Shown one piece after another: positions 1-13,173 of a stretch of DNA of 35,732 bases. The stretch lies in the NCBI GenBank assembly GCA_945870655.1, contig CAMBSX010000005.1:1-35732 (forward strand), written 5' to 3'. This stretch comes from Chthoniobacter flavus. Its GTDB lineage: Bacteria; Verrucomicrobiota; Verrucomicrobiia; Chthoniobacterales; JACTMZ01. The position numbers and the translations under genes are program-made. Below the pieces are notes generated by a model. The model searched no databases. It was not told the origin of the DNA and saw only the letters and a program-made list of their open reading frames with translations. Each line of letters begins with the position of its first letter. Position 1 is the first letter of the stretch.

Positions 1-971
1 CCGTCGACCACGCGGTGGTCGTAGCTCAGCGCGAGGTACATCATGGGGCGAATAACAACCTTGCCGTCGACCGCCACCGGGCGCTCCTGGATTTTGTGCA
101 TACCCAGGATACCGCTCTGCGGAGGATTGAGGATGGGAGTGCTGAGGAGGGACCCGTAAACACCGCCGTTCGAGATAGTGAAGACGCCGCCTTGCAGGTC
201 GTCGATGGTTATGGCGCCGTCGCGGGCCTTCTTGGCGTAGTAGGCGAGGTCGTTTTCCAATTCAGCGAAGGTTTTGCGGTCAGCGTCGCGAACAACCGGG
301 ACAATGAGTCCGCGTTCCGTGCCGACGGCCACCCCGATGTCATAGAAGTGGTTCCGCACCAGCTCATCCCCGTCGAGGCGTGAGTTGAGCTGCGGCTCGG
401 ACTTGAGCGCTTCGACCACCGCTTTGATGAAGAAGGACATGAAGCCGAGTTTGATGCCGTATTTGGCCTGAAAACTTTCCTGGAGATCGGCCCGCAGCTT
501 CATCACCGCGGCCATGTCGCACTCATTGAAAGTGGTGAGGATGGCGGCATTGCGCTGGGCGGCGACCAGTTGGGTAGAGATTTTTTTGCGGAGCGGGGAA
601 AGTTTTTTCCGCGTGACGCCGCGTTCCTGAGGTTCAAGTGCAACGGGTGCGGCGGGCGCCGGGGCAACAGGTGTGGGAACAGAAACGGCCCGGGCGGTGA
701 CCGGGGTGGGAGCCGTCGGGGCGGCGGCGGGCTCGGGAGCGTCTTCGAGCAGGCCGACCACTTCACCGATTTTCACTTCTTGGTCGGCGGAAACTTTGAT
801 CCGGACAAGACCGGCAGCCTGGGCGGCAACTTCGGTCGAAACTTTGTCCGTATCGAGGGTGAAGAGGGCGTCCCCGGCGCGCACATAATCGCCGTCTTGG
901 CGGTGCCAAAGGGAGATGATCCCCGAAGAGATCGATTCCCCGACAGCAGGAACTTTGATTTCGGCGCTCAT
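1..971 (-). CDS. sucB: Dihydrolipoamide succinyltransferase (2-oxoglutarate dehydrogenase E2), C-terminus truncated by window edge
   Basis: Minus-strand translation from ATG at 971 reads [51 protein letters not shown] (lipoyl domain) and continues to an E2 catalytic end ...[12 protein letters not shown]; directly downstream of sucA. Confidence 0.93.
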   Translation of the reverse strand, partial: MSAEIKVPAVGESISSGIISLWHRQDGDYVRAGDALFTLDTDKVSTEVAAQAAGLVRIKVSADQEVKIGEVVGLLEDAPEPAAAPTAPTPVTARAVSVPTPVAPAPAAPVALEPQERGVTRKKLSPLRKKISTQLVAAQRNAAILTTFNECDMAAVMKLRADLQESFQAKYGIKLGFMSFFIKAVVEALKSEPQLNSRLDGDELVRNHFYDIGVAVGTERGLIVPVVRDADRKTFAELENDLAYYAKKARDGAITIDDLQGGVFTISNGGVYGSLLSTPILNPPQSGILGMHKIQERPVAVDGKVVIRPMMYLALSYDHRVVD

Positions 972-983
972 GGTTGTGTGAAC

Positions 984-3725
<2,742 letters not shown>

Positions 3726-3902
3726 GGATGCGGCGGGGGGGAGAATCACCCGAACCGGCCCTGCTTGCAACACAGAGACGATGGTCCGCAAGGAATTTTT
3801 ATGTTGGCCGGTGATCGGCACGCCAGCTTGCCACCGCCCCCGAACCGCGCCATATATGCGCGTTCGGCCCTGGCCCCGGAGGCGGGAACGGGCCCGAGCG
3901 TC

Positions 3903-4844
3903 ATGATCAAGGTTGAAGGACTGACCAAGAAATACGCCGGTATCACGGCAGTGAATGACCTGAGTTTCACGGTCGAAAAGGGCGAAATTGTCGGTTTTCT
4001 CGGTCCCAACGGGGCGGGGAAAAGCACGACGATGCGAATCCTGTCCTGCTACCTGTCCGCCACGAGCGGGAGGGCGAGCGTGGCGGGATTTGATGTGGCC
4101 AGCCAGTCGCGCGAGGTACGCTCTCGGGTCGGTTACATGCCGGAGAATGTGGCCCTTTACCCCGAAATGCGGGTGCAAGAGTACCTCGAATACCGGGCGG
4201 CCCTCAAAGGCGTACGCGGGCGGCGCAACCGCCAGCGGGTCAATGCGGTGAAGGAGCTCTGCAACCTCCGGGATGTGGAGCAGAAGCTGATCGGGGCCTT
4301 GTCGAAGGGTTACCGGCAGAGGGTGGGGTTGGCCGACGCGCTGCTGCACGATCCCGATCTTCTCATCCTCGACGAGCCGACCATCGGACTGGACCCGAAC
4401 CAAATCCGGCAAGTCCGCCAGCTGATCAAAGACTTGGGCAAGCGGCACACCATTTTGCTTTCCACGCATATCCTTTCGGAAGTGGAGATGACCTGCAGCC
4501 GCGTGCTGATCATCAATCACGGCCGCATCGCGGCCTCCGATACCCCCGAAGCTTTGGCGGGCCGGGTCCGCACGGCGGGGGGCATCCGCGCCGAAATCCG
4601 CGCGGATGCCGATGATCTGGAGAAAGCCCTCGCCGCGCTGCCCGGCGTGCGCAAAGCGGAGGTCGAGGAAATGCCGGACGGCTGGCATGGTTGCGTGCTG
4701 CGGACCGATGCGGAGCATGATCCGCGCGAAGAAGTGGCGCGTTTGGCCGCGGCCCGCGGCTGGGCTTTGCGCGAACTCGGCCGCGAACAGGTGAACCTCG
4801 AGCGGGTCTTTGCCGAAATCACCCAATCGGAGGAGCTACGATGA
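3903..4844 (+). CDS. ABC transporter ATP-binding protein (GldA-like)
   Basis: MIKVEGLTKKYAGITAVNDLSF..., Walker A GPNGAGKST, signature LSKGYRQRVGLADALLHDPDLLILDEPTIGLDPNQ; 4-bp overlap with the next permease gene. Confidence 0.93.
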   Translation: MIKVEGLTKKYAGITAVNDLSFTVEKGEIVGFLGPNGAGKSTTMRILSCYLSATSGRASVAGFDVASQSREVRSRVGYMPENVALYPEMRVQEYLEYRAALKGVRGRRNRQRVNAVKELCNLRDVEQKLIGALSKGYRQRVGLADALLHDPDLLILDEPTIGLDPNQIRQVRQLIKDLGKRHTILLSTHILSEVEMTCSRVLIINHGRIAASDTPEALAGRVRTAGGIRAEIRADADDLEKALAALPGVRKAEVEEMPDGWHGCVLRTDAEHDPREEVARLAAARGWALRELGREQVNLERVFAEITQSEELR

Positions 4845-5593
4845 ACTTTTTCACCCTGCTTAACCGAGAAATACGCGCTTATTTCCTTTCTCCCGTGGCA
4901 TGGGTTGTCATGTTCTTTTTTCTCCTTCTCACCGGATTCAATTTTTATGCCGGGGTCGCGGCGTTGAACCGCGGGCCGAGCGAGGTGACCGTGGTCGAGG
5001 CGTTTTTCAACACCGTGTTCTTCTGGTTCGGATTCGTGCTGATTTTCCCGCTGATCACCATGCGCTTGTTTTCCGAGGAATACAAAATGGGAACGATCGA
5101 GCCGCTGATGACCGCGCCGGTGCGCGATAGTCAGGTGGTGCTGGCCAAGTATGGCGGGGCGCTCTTCTTTTACATCGTGCTGTGGCTGCCGAGCCTGCTT
5201 TATTTCGCGGTCTTCACCCGGGTGACGCGCCTCGAAGCGGCGGGGGCGGCCGGACCGTTTCTCGGCGCTTACATCATGTTGTTGCTCATCGGGATGTTCT
5301 ATCTGGCGGTCGGCTGCCTCGCCTCCGCCCTGACGCGCAACCAGATTGTCGCGGCGATCATGTCATTCACCGTGATCACCTTGTTTTTCTTCACCGGGCT
5401 GTTGAATTTCTTCCTGCTCAATGTGACGCCGGCCTTGCGGGAATTGACCGCCTATTTTTCCGCCCTCGAGCACATGAGCGAGGCCTCGCGCGGATTTTTC
5501 GATTCGCGGCCGTTCGTTTTCTACCTGTCGCTGACCGTCTTCGTTCTTTTCCTCACCTTCCACGTTTTCCAATCCCGCCGCTGGCGCAACTGA
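4841..5593 (+). CDS. ABC transporter permease (GldF-like, ABC-2 type)
   Basis: Multi-TM protein beginning MNFFTLLNREIRAYFLSPVAWVVMFFFLLLTG; EEYKMGTIEPLMTAPVRDSQVVLAKYGGAL is typical of GldF/ABC-2 permeases. Confidence 0.9.
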   Translation: MNFFTLLNREIRAYFLSPVAWVVMFFFLLLTGFNFYAGVAALNRGPSEVTVVEAFFNTVFFWFGFVLIFPLITMRLFSEEYKMGTIEPLMTAPVRDSQVVLAKYGGALFFYIVLWLPSLLYFAVFTRVTRLEAAGAAGPFLGAYIMLLLIGMFYLAVGCLASALTRNQIVAAIMSFTVITLFFFTGLLNFFLLNVTPALRELTAYFSALEHMSEASRGFFDSRPFVFYLSLTVFVLFLTFHVFQSRRWRN

Positions 5594-5594
5594 G

Positions 5595-7073
5595 ATGGCA
5601 GCTCCGCAAGAATCTTCCCGCCGGCGGGCCGGCATCCGCTTCGGCGTCACTCTCCAGATCGTGCTGGCTTGCGTGTTGCTCGGCGCGGTGAATTACGCGG
5701 GGTTCCATTATTACCTGCGCAGCGACTGGTCGCCGGCCCAGAAATACCGTCTCGGCGAGCAGACGACCGGCGTACTCGGGCAACTGCCGGCCCCGGTCAC
5801 GGTCTACGTGTTTTTTTCCCCGACCACAGCCGCGCCCGGTTTCGAAATCTACGGCGATGTGATGAATCTGCTGAAGGAATACCAGTTCGCGGCGGGGGAT
5901 AAATTGACCGTGGAATACATCGACCCGATGCGCAATCTGGGGCGGGCCCGCGAACTGCAGGCGCGTTTCGAATTCGGCCCGGAAGAAAACCTTGTCGTGG
6001 TGGAAAGCGGGGGCAAATCCAAGCAAATCAGCGCGGTCGACATGGCGGAATACGATTTTATCCCGCAGCTGAGCGGAGACCCGCCGCGCGTGGTCGCTTT
6101 CAAAGGAGAGCAGGCCCTGACCAGTGCATTGATCGAGTTGGGCGAGGAAACCCAGCGCAGCGTCTACTTCCTGCAAGGCCAGGGCGAACCGCGCGTCGGC
6201 GAAGGTTCCACCCTCTCGCTCCTGCAGGAATACATCGCGCGGCAAGGGCTGCGTGTCGCCCCGCTCAACTTCGGGATCACGGGAGGAGTGCCGGAAGACG
6301 CGGCGGGGATTCTCATCGTCGGGCCGCGCTACGACTTGCCCCCGGCCAGCGCCCAGTTGCTGGGCGACTACTGGAGGAGGGACGGGCGAATCATGGTGCT
6401 GCTCGACCCCGCGGCGGAAACTCCTTTGCTCCGGGAGTTCCTCGCGTCGGCCGGGATCACCCCGCTCGACGACCGCGTGTTGCGCACGGTGGAACTCGGC
6501 TTCGCCACCGGCATCGTGCGCGACGTGGTCGGGTCATTTTCGGCGGTGAACCGTGTGACCCGCCGCCTGTATGGTGCCGAGGCCCTGCTGCCGGGCGCGA
6601 CTTGTTCGCTCGGACTGGACGAGAAGAAAGAAGGAACGTTCGTTGAACCGCTCATCACGGCGGAAGAGCCGTTCTGGGGGGAGAAGGACCATGTGACAGA
6701 CGAAAACAAAGGCGTGGCCTTCGACGCGGGAGCCGACACGGCCGCACCGCTGGTTGTGGCGGCGATGGCCGAACGCGGCGGCGTGGCCGACGAGAAAGTC
6801 GATGTGGGCTCCGCGCGGCTTGTCGTGGTAGGTAACAGCGAGTTTGTGTCCGACGGCATCGTGACCGAACCGAACCTTGATTTTGGTCTCAACGCGCTCA
6901 ACTGGATGCTTGATCGCGGGCACCTTGCGGGCATCGCGCCGAAAACGGTGCGCGCTTTCAGTTTGAACCTCACCGATTTGGAGACCGGACGCATCGCGCT
7001 TTACACGCTGGTCTTGATTCCGTCGGCAGCCGCCCTAGCCGGAATCGCCGTATGGTGGCGCCGGAGGCGCTGA
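5595..7073 (+). CDS. GldG-family ABC transport system auxiliary protein
   Basis: N-terminal TM, extracytoplasmic domain with TVEYIDPMRN and VVESGGKSKQI..., C-terminal TM; located after GldA/GldF-like genes. Confidence 0.85.
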   Translation: MAAPQESSRRRAGIRFGVTLQIVLACVLLGAVNYAGFHYYLRSDWSPAQKYRLGEQTTGVLGQLPAPVTVYVFFSPTTAAPGFEIYGDVMNLLKEYQFAAGDKLTVEYIDPMRNLGRARELQARFEFGPEENLVVVESGGKSKQISAVDMAEYDFIPQLSGDPPRVVAFKGEQALTSALIELGEETQRSVYFLQGQGEPRVGEGSTLSLLQEYIARQGLRVAPLNFGITGGVPEDAAGILIVGPRYDLPPASAQLLGDYWRRDGRIMVLLDPAAETPLLREFLASAGITPLDDRVLRTVELGFATGIVRDVVGSFSAVNRVTRRLYGAEALLPGATCSLGLDEKKEGTFVEPLITAEEPFWGEKDHVTDENKGVAFDAGADTAAPLVVAAMAERGGVADEKVDVGSARLVVVGNSEFVSDGIVTEPNLDFGLNALNWMLDRGHLAGIAPKTVRAFSLNLTDLETGRIALYTLVLIPSAAALAGIAVWWRRRR

Positions 7074-7076
7074 ACG

Positions 7077-8441
7077 ATGAACCCCCGCGCGACCATCGCC
7101 CTGCTTCTCGTCACCTTGCTTGCGGTCGGGGGCCTTTATTATCTACGCCAGATGGCACCGGCCACGCGCGACGCTGACGAACTACGACGCTACGCGGCGG
7201 TTTTCGAACCGGACGAAATCACGGAAATCGACATGGTTCGCGGTACGGAGACGATCAGCCTCCGGCGCGAGGCCGCCGGTTGGTTGATCGTGGCACCGCT
7301 GACAGACCGAGCCGCGCCCGAGGAGGTTGATCGCCTGCTCACGGCGCTTCGTTTCCTCACGGTGCGCGATCGCCGGGTCCGGCCCGAGCCACCGGCCGTG
7401 GCGGAGGCAGGGCTAGCCGCACCGCGCCTGCGCCTCGACCTGCGGGGCGCGCAACCGCTCCGCATCGAGTTCGGCGCGAACACGGCCCTGCCGGACGAGG
7501 TATTCGCCCGGGTCGGTGGAAAATCCGAGATTTTACGGGTCCCCGACACGGTCGTGGACCTGGCCACCGTGCCCGCGGCCAAATTCCGGGATCCACGCCT
7601 CACCCAATTGACCCCAGACGACATCGAGAAATTCACGGTGCGCCGTGCCGACGGCGAGATGACGGTGCGGCGCGAGCGGGGACGCTGGTTCATCGAGAAG
7701 CCGGTGAAGGCTCCAGCCGATCCGCAGGCCGTGCGCTCTTTGCTGGACGCGCTACTCGGTTTGCCGGTGGCGAAATTCGAGGCACCGTCACCCGGGGCGA
7801 CCCAGCTCCCCGGACAAACCGCCTCCATCAGTCTGACCCCCATGGGGGGCGGTGAATCGCTCAGTTTAGAGGTGGTCGGCGGGCCGGACCCGGCGGCGGA
7901 AACCCTGACAGCACGATTTGCCCCGCGCGGGGGATTGCTTGAGGTCGGCAGGGCGGCGCAACTGCTTTTCGAGGTTTCGCCCGAGGCGCTGCGCGACCGG
8001 TCGCTGGGATACGTCGAGCCCGACGCGGTCGACCGGATTACGGTGGAAAGTGGAGACCATGGGCTCGATCTCCGGCGCCAGGGTGAGGTGTGGATGGATC
8101 CCGAACGCGGCACGACGGTGAGCAACGAGGAAATCACCGACTTGATCGAACTCTTCAACAGCACGCGCGCCCTCTCTTTCCAACCGGGACTGACGGCTCG
8201 GGATACCGGCCTCGAACCGCCCGCACAACGCCTGCTTTTTTCGGCCTGGCTTTCGGAAAATTCCGCGGAGGAGGCCGCCGGACGTCACCCCATCGCCGGG
8301 GTCGAACTTGGCGCGGTTGGCGCGGAAACCTGTTCTGCCAGAGTCACCGGAAGCGAAGAAATCCTTATGCTGCCGCCGGATTTGGCCCGGGCCATCGGGC
8401 AAATCGCAGAACGCCCCGCAGCAACCGGCACCGCCCCTTAG
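7077..8441 (+). CDS. DUF4340 domain-containing protein
   Basis: N-terminal TM followed by repeated beta-rich modules (EITEIDMVRGTETISLRREAAGWLI; DIEKFTVRRADGEMTVRRERGRWFIEKP) characteristic of DUF4340; follows GldG-like gene. Confidence 0.85.
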   Translation: MNPRATIALLLVTLLAVGGLYYLRQMAPATRDADELRRYAAVFEPDEITEIDMVRGTETISLRREAAGWLIVAPLTDRAAPEEVDRLLTALRFLTVRDRRVRPEPPAVAEAGLAAPRLRLDLRGAQPLRIEFGANTALPDEVFARVGGKSEILRVPDTVVDLATVPAAKFRDPRLTQLTPDDIEKFTVRRADGEMTVRRERGRWFIEKPVKAPADPQAVRSLLDALLGLPVAKFEAPSPGATQLPGQTASISLTPMGGGESLSLEVVGGPDPAAETLTARFAPRGGLLEVGRAAQLLFEVSPEALRDRSLGYVEPDAVDRITVESGDHGLDLRRQGEVWMDPERGTTVSNEEITDLIELFNSTRALSFQPGLTARDTGLEPPAQRLLFSAWLSENSAEEAAGRHPIAGVELGAVGAETCSARVTGSEEILMLPPDLARAIGQIAERPAATGTAP

Positions 8442-8561
8442 AACCACCATTGGCGACCAGAGTTGCAATTTCCTTGCCGCGGGGCGCGTGGGGGGTTTAT
8501 CTGTGATCTTCAGTAAAGGGTTAGCAATCACCAGTCTCGGCTCAGGCCGACCCCACTCCAC

Positions 8562-9614
8562 ATGTTCAGAAAGTTTTTCGGCCTATTCTCGAGTGACATC
8601 GGGATCGACCTAGGAACGGCCAACACCTTGGTCTATGTACGCGACCAAGGCATCGTGCTGCGCGAACCCTCCGTGGTCGCTGTGCAGGCCGGAACGAACA
8701 AAGTCCTTGCCGTCGGCAATGAAGCCAAACGCATGCTTGGCCGCACTCCCGGCAATATCGTCGCCATCCGCCCGCTCAAAGACGGGGTCATTGCCGACTT
8801 CGAAATAACCGAAGCCATGTTGGCCCATTTGATCAGCAAAGCGCACGGCGGTCGCCGCATGGTGCGTCCTCGCGTGGTCATCGCGGTCCCATCCGGGATC
8901 ACGGAAGTGGAAAAGCGCGCGGTCAAAGATTCGGCCACCCACGCCGGGGCGCGCGAGGTTTATCTCATTGAAGAACCGATGGCCGCGGCCATCGGTGTCG
9001 GGCTCCCCATTCAGGAGGCCGCCGGCAACATGATCATCGACATCGGCGGCGGAACGACCGAAGTCGCTCTTATTTCCCTCGCCGGTATCGTTTTCAGCCG
9101 CAGTGTGCGCGTGGCTGGCGACGAACTCGACGAGGCCATCGTCCAATATCTCAAACGCAACTTCAACCTGGCCATCGGCGAGCGCACTGCCGAGGACATT
9201 AAAATCAAGCTGGGCTCCGCCATCAAGCTACCGAAGGAAACATCGATGGAAGTCAAAGGTCGCGACCTCGTGGCCGGGCTGCCCAAGACCGTCACCCTGA
9301 CGTCGCAAGAAGTGCGGGAAGCACTTGCCGAACCGCTCAACAGCATTGTCGATGCCGTCCGCACCACCCTCGAACGCTGCCCACCCGAGCTATCCTCCGA
9401 CTTGGTGGATCGCGGCATGGTCTTGGCGGGCGGAGGCGCACTCCTGCGGGGATTGGACCAACTGCTGCGCGACGAGACAGGGTTGCCGGTGCACATCGCC
9501 GATGATCCGTTGAGCGCCGTGGCCGAAGGAACCGGTCGTGTGCTGAGCGAGATCGAGGTGCTGCGCAGCATAGCGCAGAACAACGTCCGCAGCAGCCAGC
9601 ACAACGTCAATTGA
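8562..9614 (+). CDS. mreB: Rod shape-determining protein MreB
   Basis: [60 protein letters not shown]; followed by mreC and mreD. Confidence 0.98.
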   Translation: MFRKFFGLFSSDIGIDLGTANTLVYVRDQGIVLREPSVVAVQAGTNKVLAVGNEAKRMLGRTPGNIVAIRPLKDGVIADFEITEAMLAHLISKAHGGRRMVRPRVVIAVPSGITEVEKRAVKDSATHAGAREVYLIEEPMAAAIGVGLPIQEAAGNMIIDIGGGTTEVALISLAGIVFSRSVRVAGDELDEAIVQYLKRNFNLAIGERTAEDIKIKLGSAIKLPKETSMEVKGRDLVAGLPKTVTLTSQEVREALAEPLNSIVDAVRTTLERCPPELSSDLVDRGMVLAGGGALLRGLDQLLRDETGLPVHIADDPLSAVAEGTGRVLSEIEVLRSIAQNNVRSSQHNVN

Positions 9615-9657
9615 TCCTGCCTCGACCCGGCACGGCCGGAACGATGGTCCCGCAACC

Positions 9658-10464
9658 ATGAACAAGCTGCACTTCTTCCTGCTCGGCGTGGCGGTTTTCA
9701 CCGCAGTGGTTTTCCTCAGTTTTTCGTCCGAGCGCATGCGTTCATGGCAAAGCGGCTACCTGCGTGTTTCCGGTCCCGCCCTGCAAGCCGGCTCGGCCAT
9801 CAGCGGCCGGGTGGCAAAATTGCAGAAAGGCCTCAAGACGCTCGACCAACTTGAGGAAGAGAATGCCGCGTTGTCCGCACAAAACAACGAACTGCGCGCC
9901 TCCAGCCAGCTGTTCGGCAACCTTGAAAGCGAAAACAAGCGTCTGCGGGCGGCCTTGGATTACCGTGAGCGCTCCGCCTTCAAGCTTCTGCCCGCGCAAA
10001 TCATCGGACGCGATGCCTCAAGCTGGTGGAACACGGTCAAAATCAACCGCGGATTCGCGCAGAATGTCGATGCTGCGCAACCGGTCCTCACGGCCGAGGG
10101 CTTGGTCGGGCGCACCACAACGGTTTCCAAAGATATTTCCATCGTCCTGCTCCTCACCGACGAGAATTGCCAAGTCGCGGCCCGCGTCGAAGGCACCAAC
10201 GAACAGGGCATCCTCAGCGGCCAACGTGTGGCGGGGAACTCGTCACCCGAGCTAGTCCTCAACTTTCTCAACCGCGAAGCCAACCTTCAACCCGGCATGA
10301 AAGTATTCACGGCCGGAGTGAGCGGCGCGGTTTTTCCCGCGGGCATACCGCTCGGGGTAATCAAAGAATTCCGCGCACGCGAACTCGATGGCCAAGCCAT
10401 AGTGGAACCGTCCGCGGACTTCTCCAGACTGGAAGACGTCTTCGTCGTCCTGGGAAGCCAATGA
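9658..10464 (+). CDS. mreC: Rod shape-determining protein MreC
   Basis: N-terminal TM, coiled coil (QLEEENAALSAQNNELRASSQLFGNLESENKRLRAALDY), MreC beta domain; position between mreB and mreD. Confidence 0.95.
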   Translation: MNKLHFFLLGVAVFTAVVFLSFSSERMRSWQSGYLRVSGPALQAGSAISGRVAKLQKGLKTLDQLEEENAALSAQNNELRASSQLFGNLESENKRLRAALDYRERSAFKLLPAQIIGRDASSWWNTVKINRGFAQNVDAAQPVLTAEGLVGRTTTVSKDISIVLLLTDENCQVAARVEGTNEQGILSGQRVAGNSSPELVLNFLNREANLQPGMKVFTAGVSGAVFPAGIPLGVIKEFRARELDGQAIVEPSADFSRLEDVFVVLGSQ

Positions 10465-11000
10465 TCCGCTCCATCGTCCTTTTTGCCGCAATTTATCTCG
10501 CGCTGGTCGCCCAGGAGTTCGTTCCTCCCGTGCCGTTCCTCGGGGGAGCGCATCTTCTCCTCGTGCCCGTTTTGTTCTGCTACGGTGCGCTCTGGCTACC
10601 TTTCCCCGCTGTGCTCGGCTTGTCGCTGTTCACGGGACTGCTCAGCGATTTGGCTTTCCTCCACGTAGTGGGCGACCGCGTTGAAATCGGCCTCGGGTGG
10701 TCTATGTTGTTCTATGTTTTTCTCGGCACCGCCTTGCGACCGCTGCAGCCCCTTTTCCATCAAGGCAGGTGGGAAGTCCATTGTCTGGCCAGCGGGGCAG
10801 CCACGCTCTCTCTTCTCCTCCTGCAATACAGCATGGTCTGCCTCCGCCGCGGATCGTTCCTCTTCGATTGGAACGTTTGCTGGCACATTGCCGGGCCCGC
10901 CGTGCTCGCACTCCTCCTCGCCCCGGTGGTTTACTTCTTTTTCCAGCTTCTTCCCGCCGGAATCCCCCTTCGGCGCCGCGGCGGCAAACGCCTGACATGA
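10461..11000 (+). CDS. mreD: Rod shape-determining protein MreD
   Basis: Multi-TM ORF MIRSIVLFAAIYLALVAQEFVPPVPFLGGAHLLLVPVLFCYGALWLPFP; ATGA overlap with mreC and overlap with mrdA. Confidence 0.85.
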   Translation: MIRSIVLFAAIYLALVAQEFVPPVPFLGGAHLLLVPVLFCYGALWLPFPAVLGLSLFTGLLSDLAFLHVVGDRVEIGLGWSMLFYVFLGTALRPLQPLFHQGRWEVHCLASGAATLSLLLLQYSMVCLRRGSFLFDWNVCWHIAGPAVLALLLAPVVYFFFQLLPAGIPLRRRGGKRLT

Positions 11001-13153
11001 TGAACCGACGCTCCGACGAATTCCGCATTGCGGTCCTCGCCTCACTGGTGTTGGCCGCCATGCTACTGCTGGCCGGAAAACTCTGGTATGTGCAGGTGGC
11101 CCGTGGGGAGGAATACACCTCCCGCATCAGGAACAGTTCGCAGGTCAGCGTGCGCCTGCCCGCCGTGCGCGGGGAGATCATCGACCGCAACGGCATCCCG
11201 CTGGCGCGCAATCGCGCCAGTCTGGCAGTGGAATTCTATTTGCCCGAAATGGTGCGCGATTACCGTGCGCGCCACGGGAAAGTCCCGATGCGCAACTACC
11301 GCACAACGGTACGCGGCATGATGACGGAGAAATCCGAACCCGACATTGTCAAGATCCTCAATGAGGCGGTCATGCCGCGACTCACCCAGCTCGGGTTGGC
11401 CCGCGACTACAATGCCAACCAGTTGCGACTCCATTTCCGCAACGACACCGAAGTGCCTTACACCTACATCGAGGAAATGGACTTCGATACCATGGCGCGT
11501 TTTGCCGAGCACGACGTGGGTCTCACCGGGGTCAATATCACGGCCCGTCCCGTGCGCCGCTACGTTTACGGAGCCCTCGGCTCGCATTTGCTCGGCTACG
11601 TCGGCACGCCGTCCGAGATCGACAAAGAAGAAGCCAGCCGGTTCAACTTTTACCAGCCTGACACCGAGGGCAAGGCGCAGATCGAACTCGCGCTTGATGC
11701 CGATCTAAAAGGCACAGCCGGCGCGCGGATCATGCAACGCAATGCCAAGGGCCAGATCGACGGTGAAATCGAACGGCGCGCACCCCTGCCGGGCAACAAC
11801 GTGCAGCTGACCATCGATGCTCGCATCCAGTACATTACGGAAAAAGCCCTGCGGGCGGTCGGGCGCGCAGCGGCTGTGGTCATCGATCCTCGCAATGGAG
11901 ACATCCTTGCCATGGCCAGCGTACCCTCGTACGACCCGAACAGTTTCATTCCCGTCATTTCCTCCGCCGGATGGGCCGAATTAACCGGCGATGCGACCGA
12001 TCCATTGATCAATCGCGCTCTCAGCGCCTACGCACCGGGCTCAACCTACAAGATTCCCGTTGCCCTCGCCGGCCTGCGGGCCGGTCTCGACGAGCGCCGT
12101 CTCAACTGCAGCGGCGGGGTCCGCTTCGGGGACAAGGTGATGGCCTGCTGGATCGCCTCGAAAAACGGGGCCCACGGCACCCTCGACCTCCAGTCCGCCA
12201 TCCGAGTGTCTTGCAATGCCTTTTTCTACCAGTACGGCAATGCCGCGGGCATCGATGAAATCGTTGCCGCCGGACACATGCTGGGGCTTGGCGAAAAATC
12301 CGGGCTGCCCCTCTCCGCCGAAGCACCCGGCATTCTGCCCGGGCCCGACTGGATGCGGGTGAACCGTCCGCGCGAGCGATGGTCGAGCGGACAAACGGCC
12401 AATGTTTCCATCGGTCAGGGCTACGTGCTCGCCTCGCCGCTGCAGATGGCCATGCTCACCGCCACGGTGGCCAACGGCGGCACCAGCTACTTCCCGCGCC
12501 TGGTCGACAAAATCCTCGCCCCTGACGGCTCGGTGGTGCGCCAGGAACCAGTCAGAGTCCGGGCCAACCTTCTGGAGCAAGGTCTCACCACGGAGCAAAT
12601 CGAAAAAGTGCGGCGCGGAATGTGGGATGTGGTCAACCGCGGCGGAGGCACCGCTCCGGGGGCACGCCTCGCCGGATACGAAGTGGCCGGAAAAACAGGC
12701 ACGGCACAGTTCTGGCGTGGCGGCATCAAGGACAACCACACCTGGTTTATCGCCTTCGCCCCCTACGACGAGCCGCGTTACGCGGTCAGTGTCATTGTGC
12801 AGGGCGCACAGTCTGGCGGCGGAGTGGCCGCACCCATCGCAGCGAAAATTCTTTCCGACATTTTCAAAATGGAGGAAGGCGCGCCGGTGGAGGTCGCCTC
12901 GCTCGACCCGGCCAAAGGCAGTTTCCAATTCGTCTCCAGCGTCGACTTCGGCCGTGCTATCCCCGCTGCGCTGGCCGACGCGCCACCCGAGGAATTCGCC
13001 GCTTCGGAGGGCATGGTCGATGCCACCCCTCCCACCGTCCGCCCGGATGCCGACGACGAAGGCACCGTGGAAGGCAAGAGACCCAACCTTTTCCAACGAA
13101 TTTTCGGCGGCAACAAGAAGAAGGAGAAGACACCTTCGTCGCAACGCCCCTGA
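10997..13153 (+). CDS. mrdA: Penicillin-binding protein 2 (peptidoglycan transpeptidase)
   Basis: MMNRRSDEFRIAVLASLVLAAMLLLAGKLWYVQVARGEEY, PAVRGEIIDRNGIPLARN, SxxK motif APGSTYKIP, SCN motif, KTGTAQFW. Confidence 0.95.
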   Translation: MMNRRSDEFRIAVLASLVLAAMLLLAGKLWYVQVARGEEYTSRIRNSSQVSVRLPAVRGEIIDRNGIPLARNRASLAVEFYLPEMVRDYRARHGKVPMRNYRTTVRGMMTEKSEPDIVKILNEAVMPRLTQLGLARDYNANQLRLHFRNDTEVPYTYIEEMDFDTMARFAEHDVGLTGVNITARPVRRYVYGALGSHLLGYVGTPSEIDKEEASRFNFYQPDTEGKAQIELALDADLKGTAGARIMQRNAKGQIDGEIERRAPLPGNNVQLTIDARIQYITEKALRAVGRAAAVVIDPRNGDILAMASVPSYDPNSFIPVISSAGWAELTGDATDPLINRALSAYAPGSTYKIPVALAGLRAGLDERRLNCSGGVRFGDKVMACWIASKNGAHGTLDLQSAIRVSCNAFFYQYGNAAGIDEIVAAGHMLGLGEKSGLPLSAEAPGILPGPDWMRVNRPRERWSSGQTANVSIGQGYVLASPLQMAMLTATVANGGTSYFPRLVDKILAPDGSVVRQEPVRVRANLLEQGLTTEQIEKVRRGMWDVVNRGGGTAPGARLAGYEVAGKTGTAQFWRGGIKDNHTWFIAFAPYDEPRYAVSVIVQGAQSGGGVAAPIAAKILSDIFKMEEGAPVEVASLDPAKGSFQFVSSVDFGRAIPAALADAPPEEFAASEGMVDATPPTVRPDADDEGTVEGKRPNLFQRIFGGNKKKEKTPSSQRP

Positions 13154-13173
13154 TCAAACCACCCTACTCCATC

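Noticed and set aside
8442-8561. Possible mreB promoter (TTGCCG-18-TATCTG)
   Set aside because: Weak match to consensus in a GC-rich intergenic region; not distinguishable from chance by eye.
12041-13144. 367-aa minus-strand ORF antisense to mrdA
   Set aside because: Shadow ORF in high-GC coding sequence; mrdA on the plus strand is certain.
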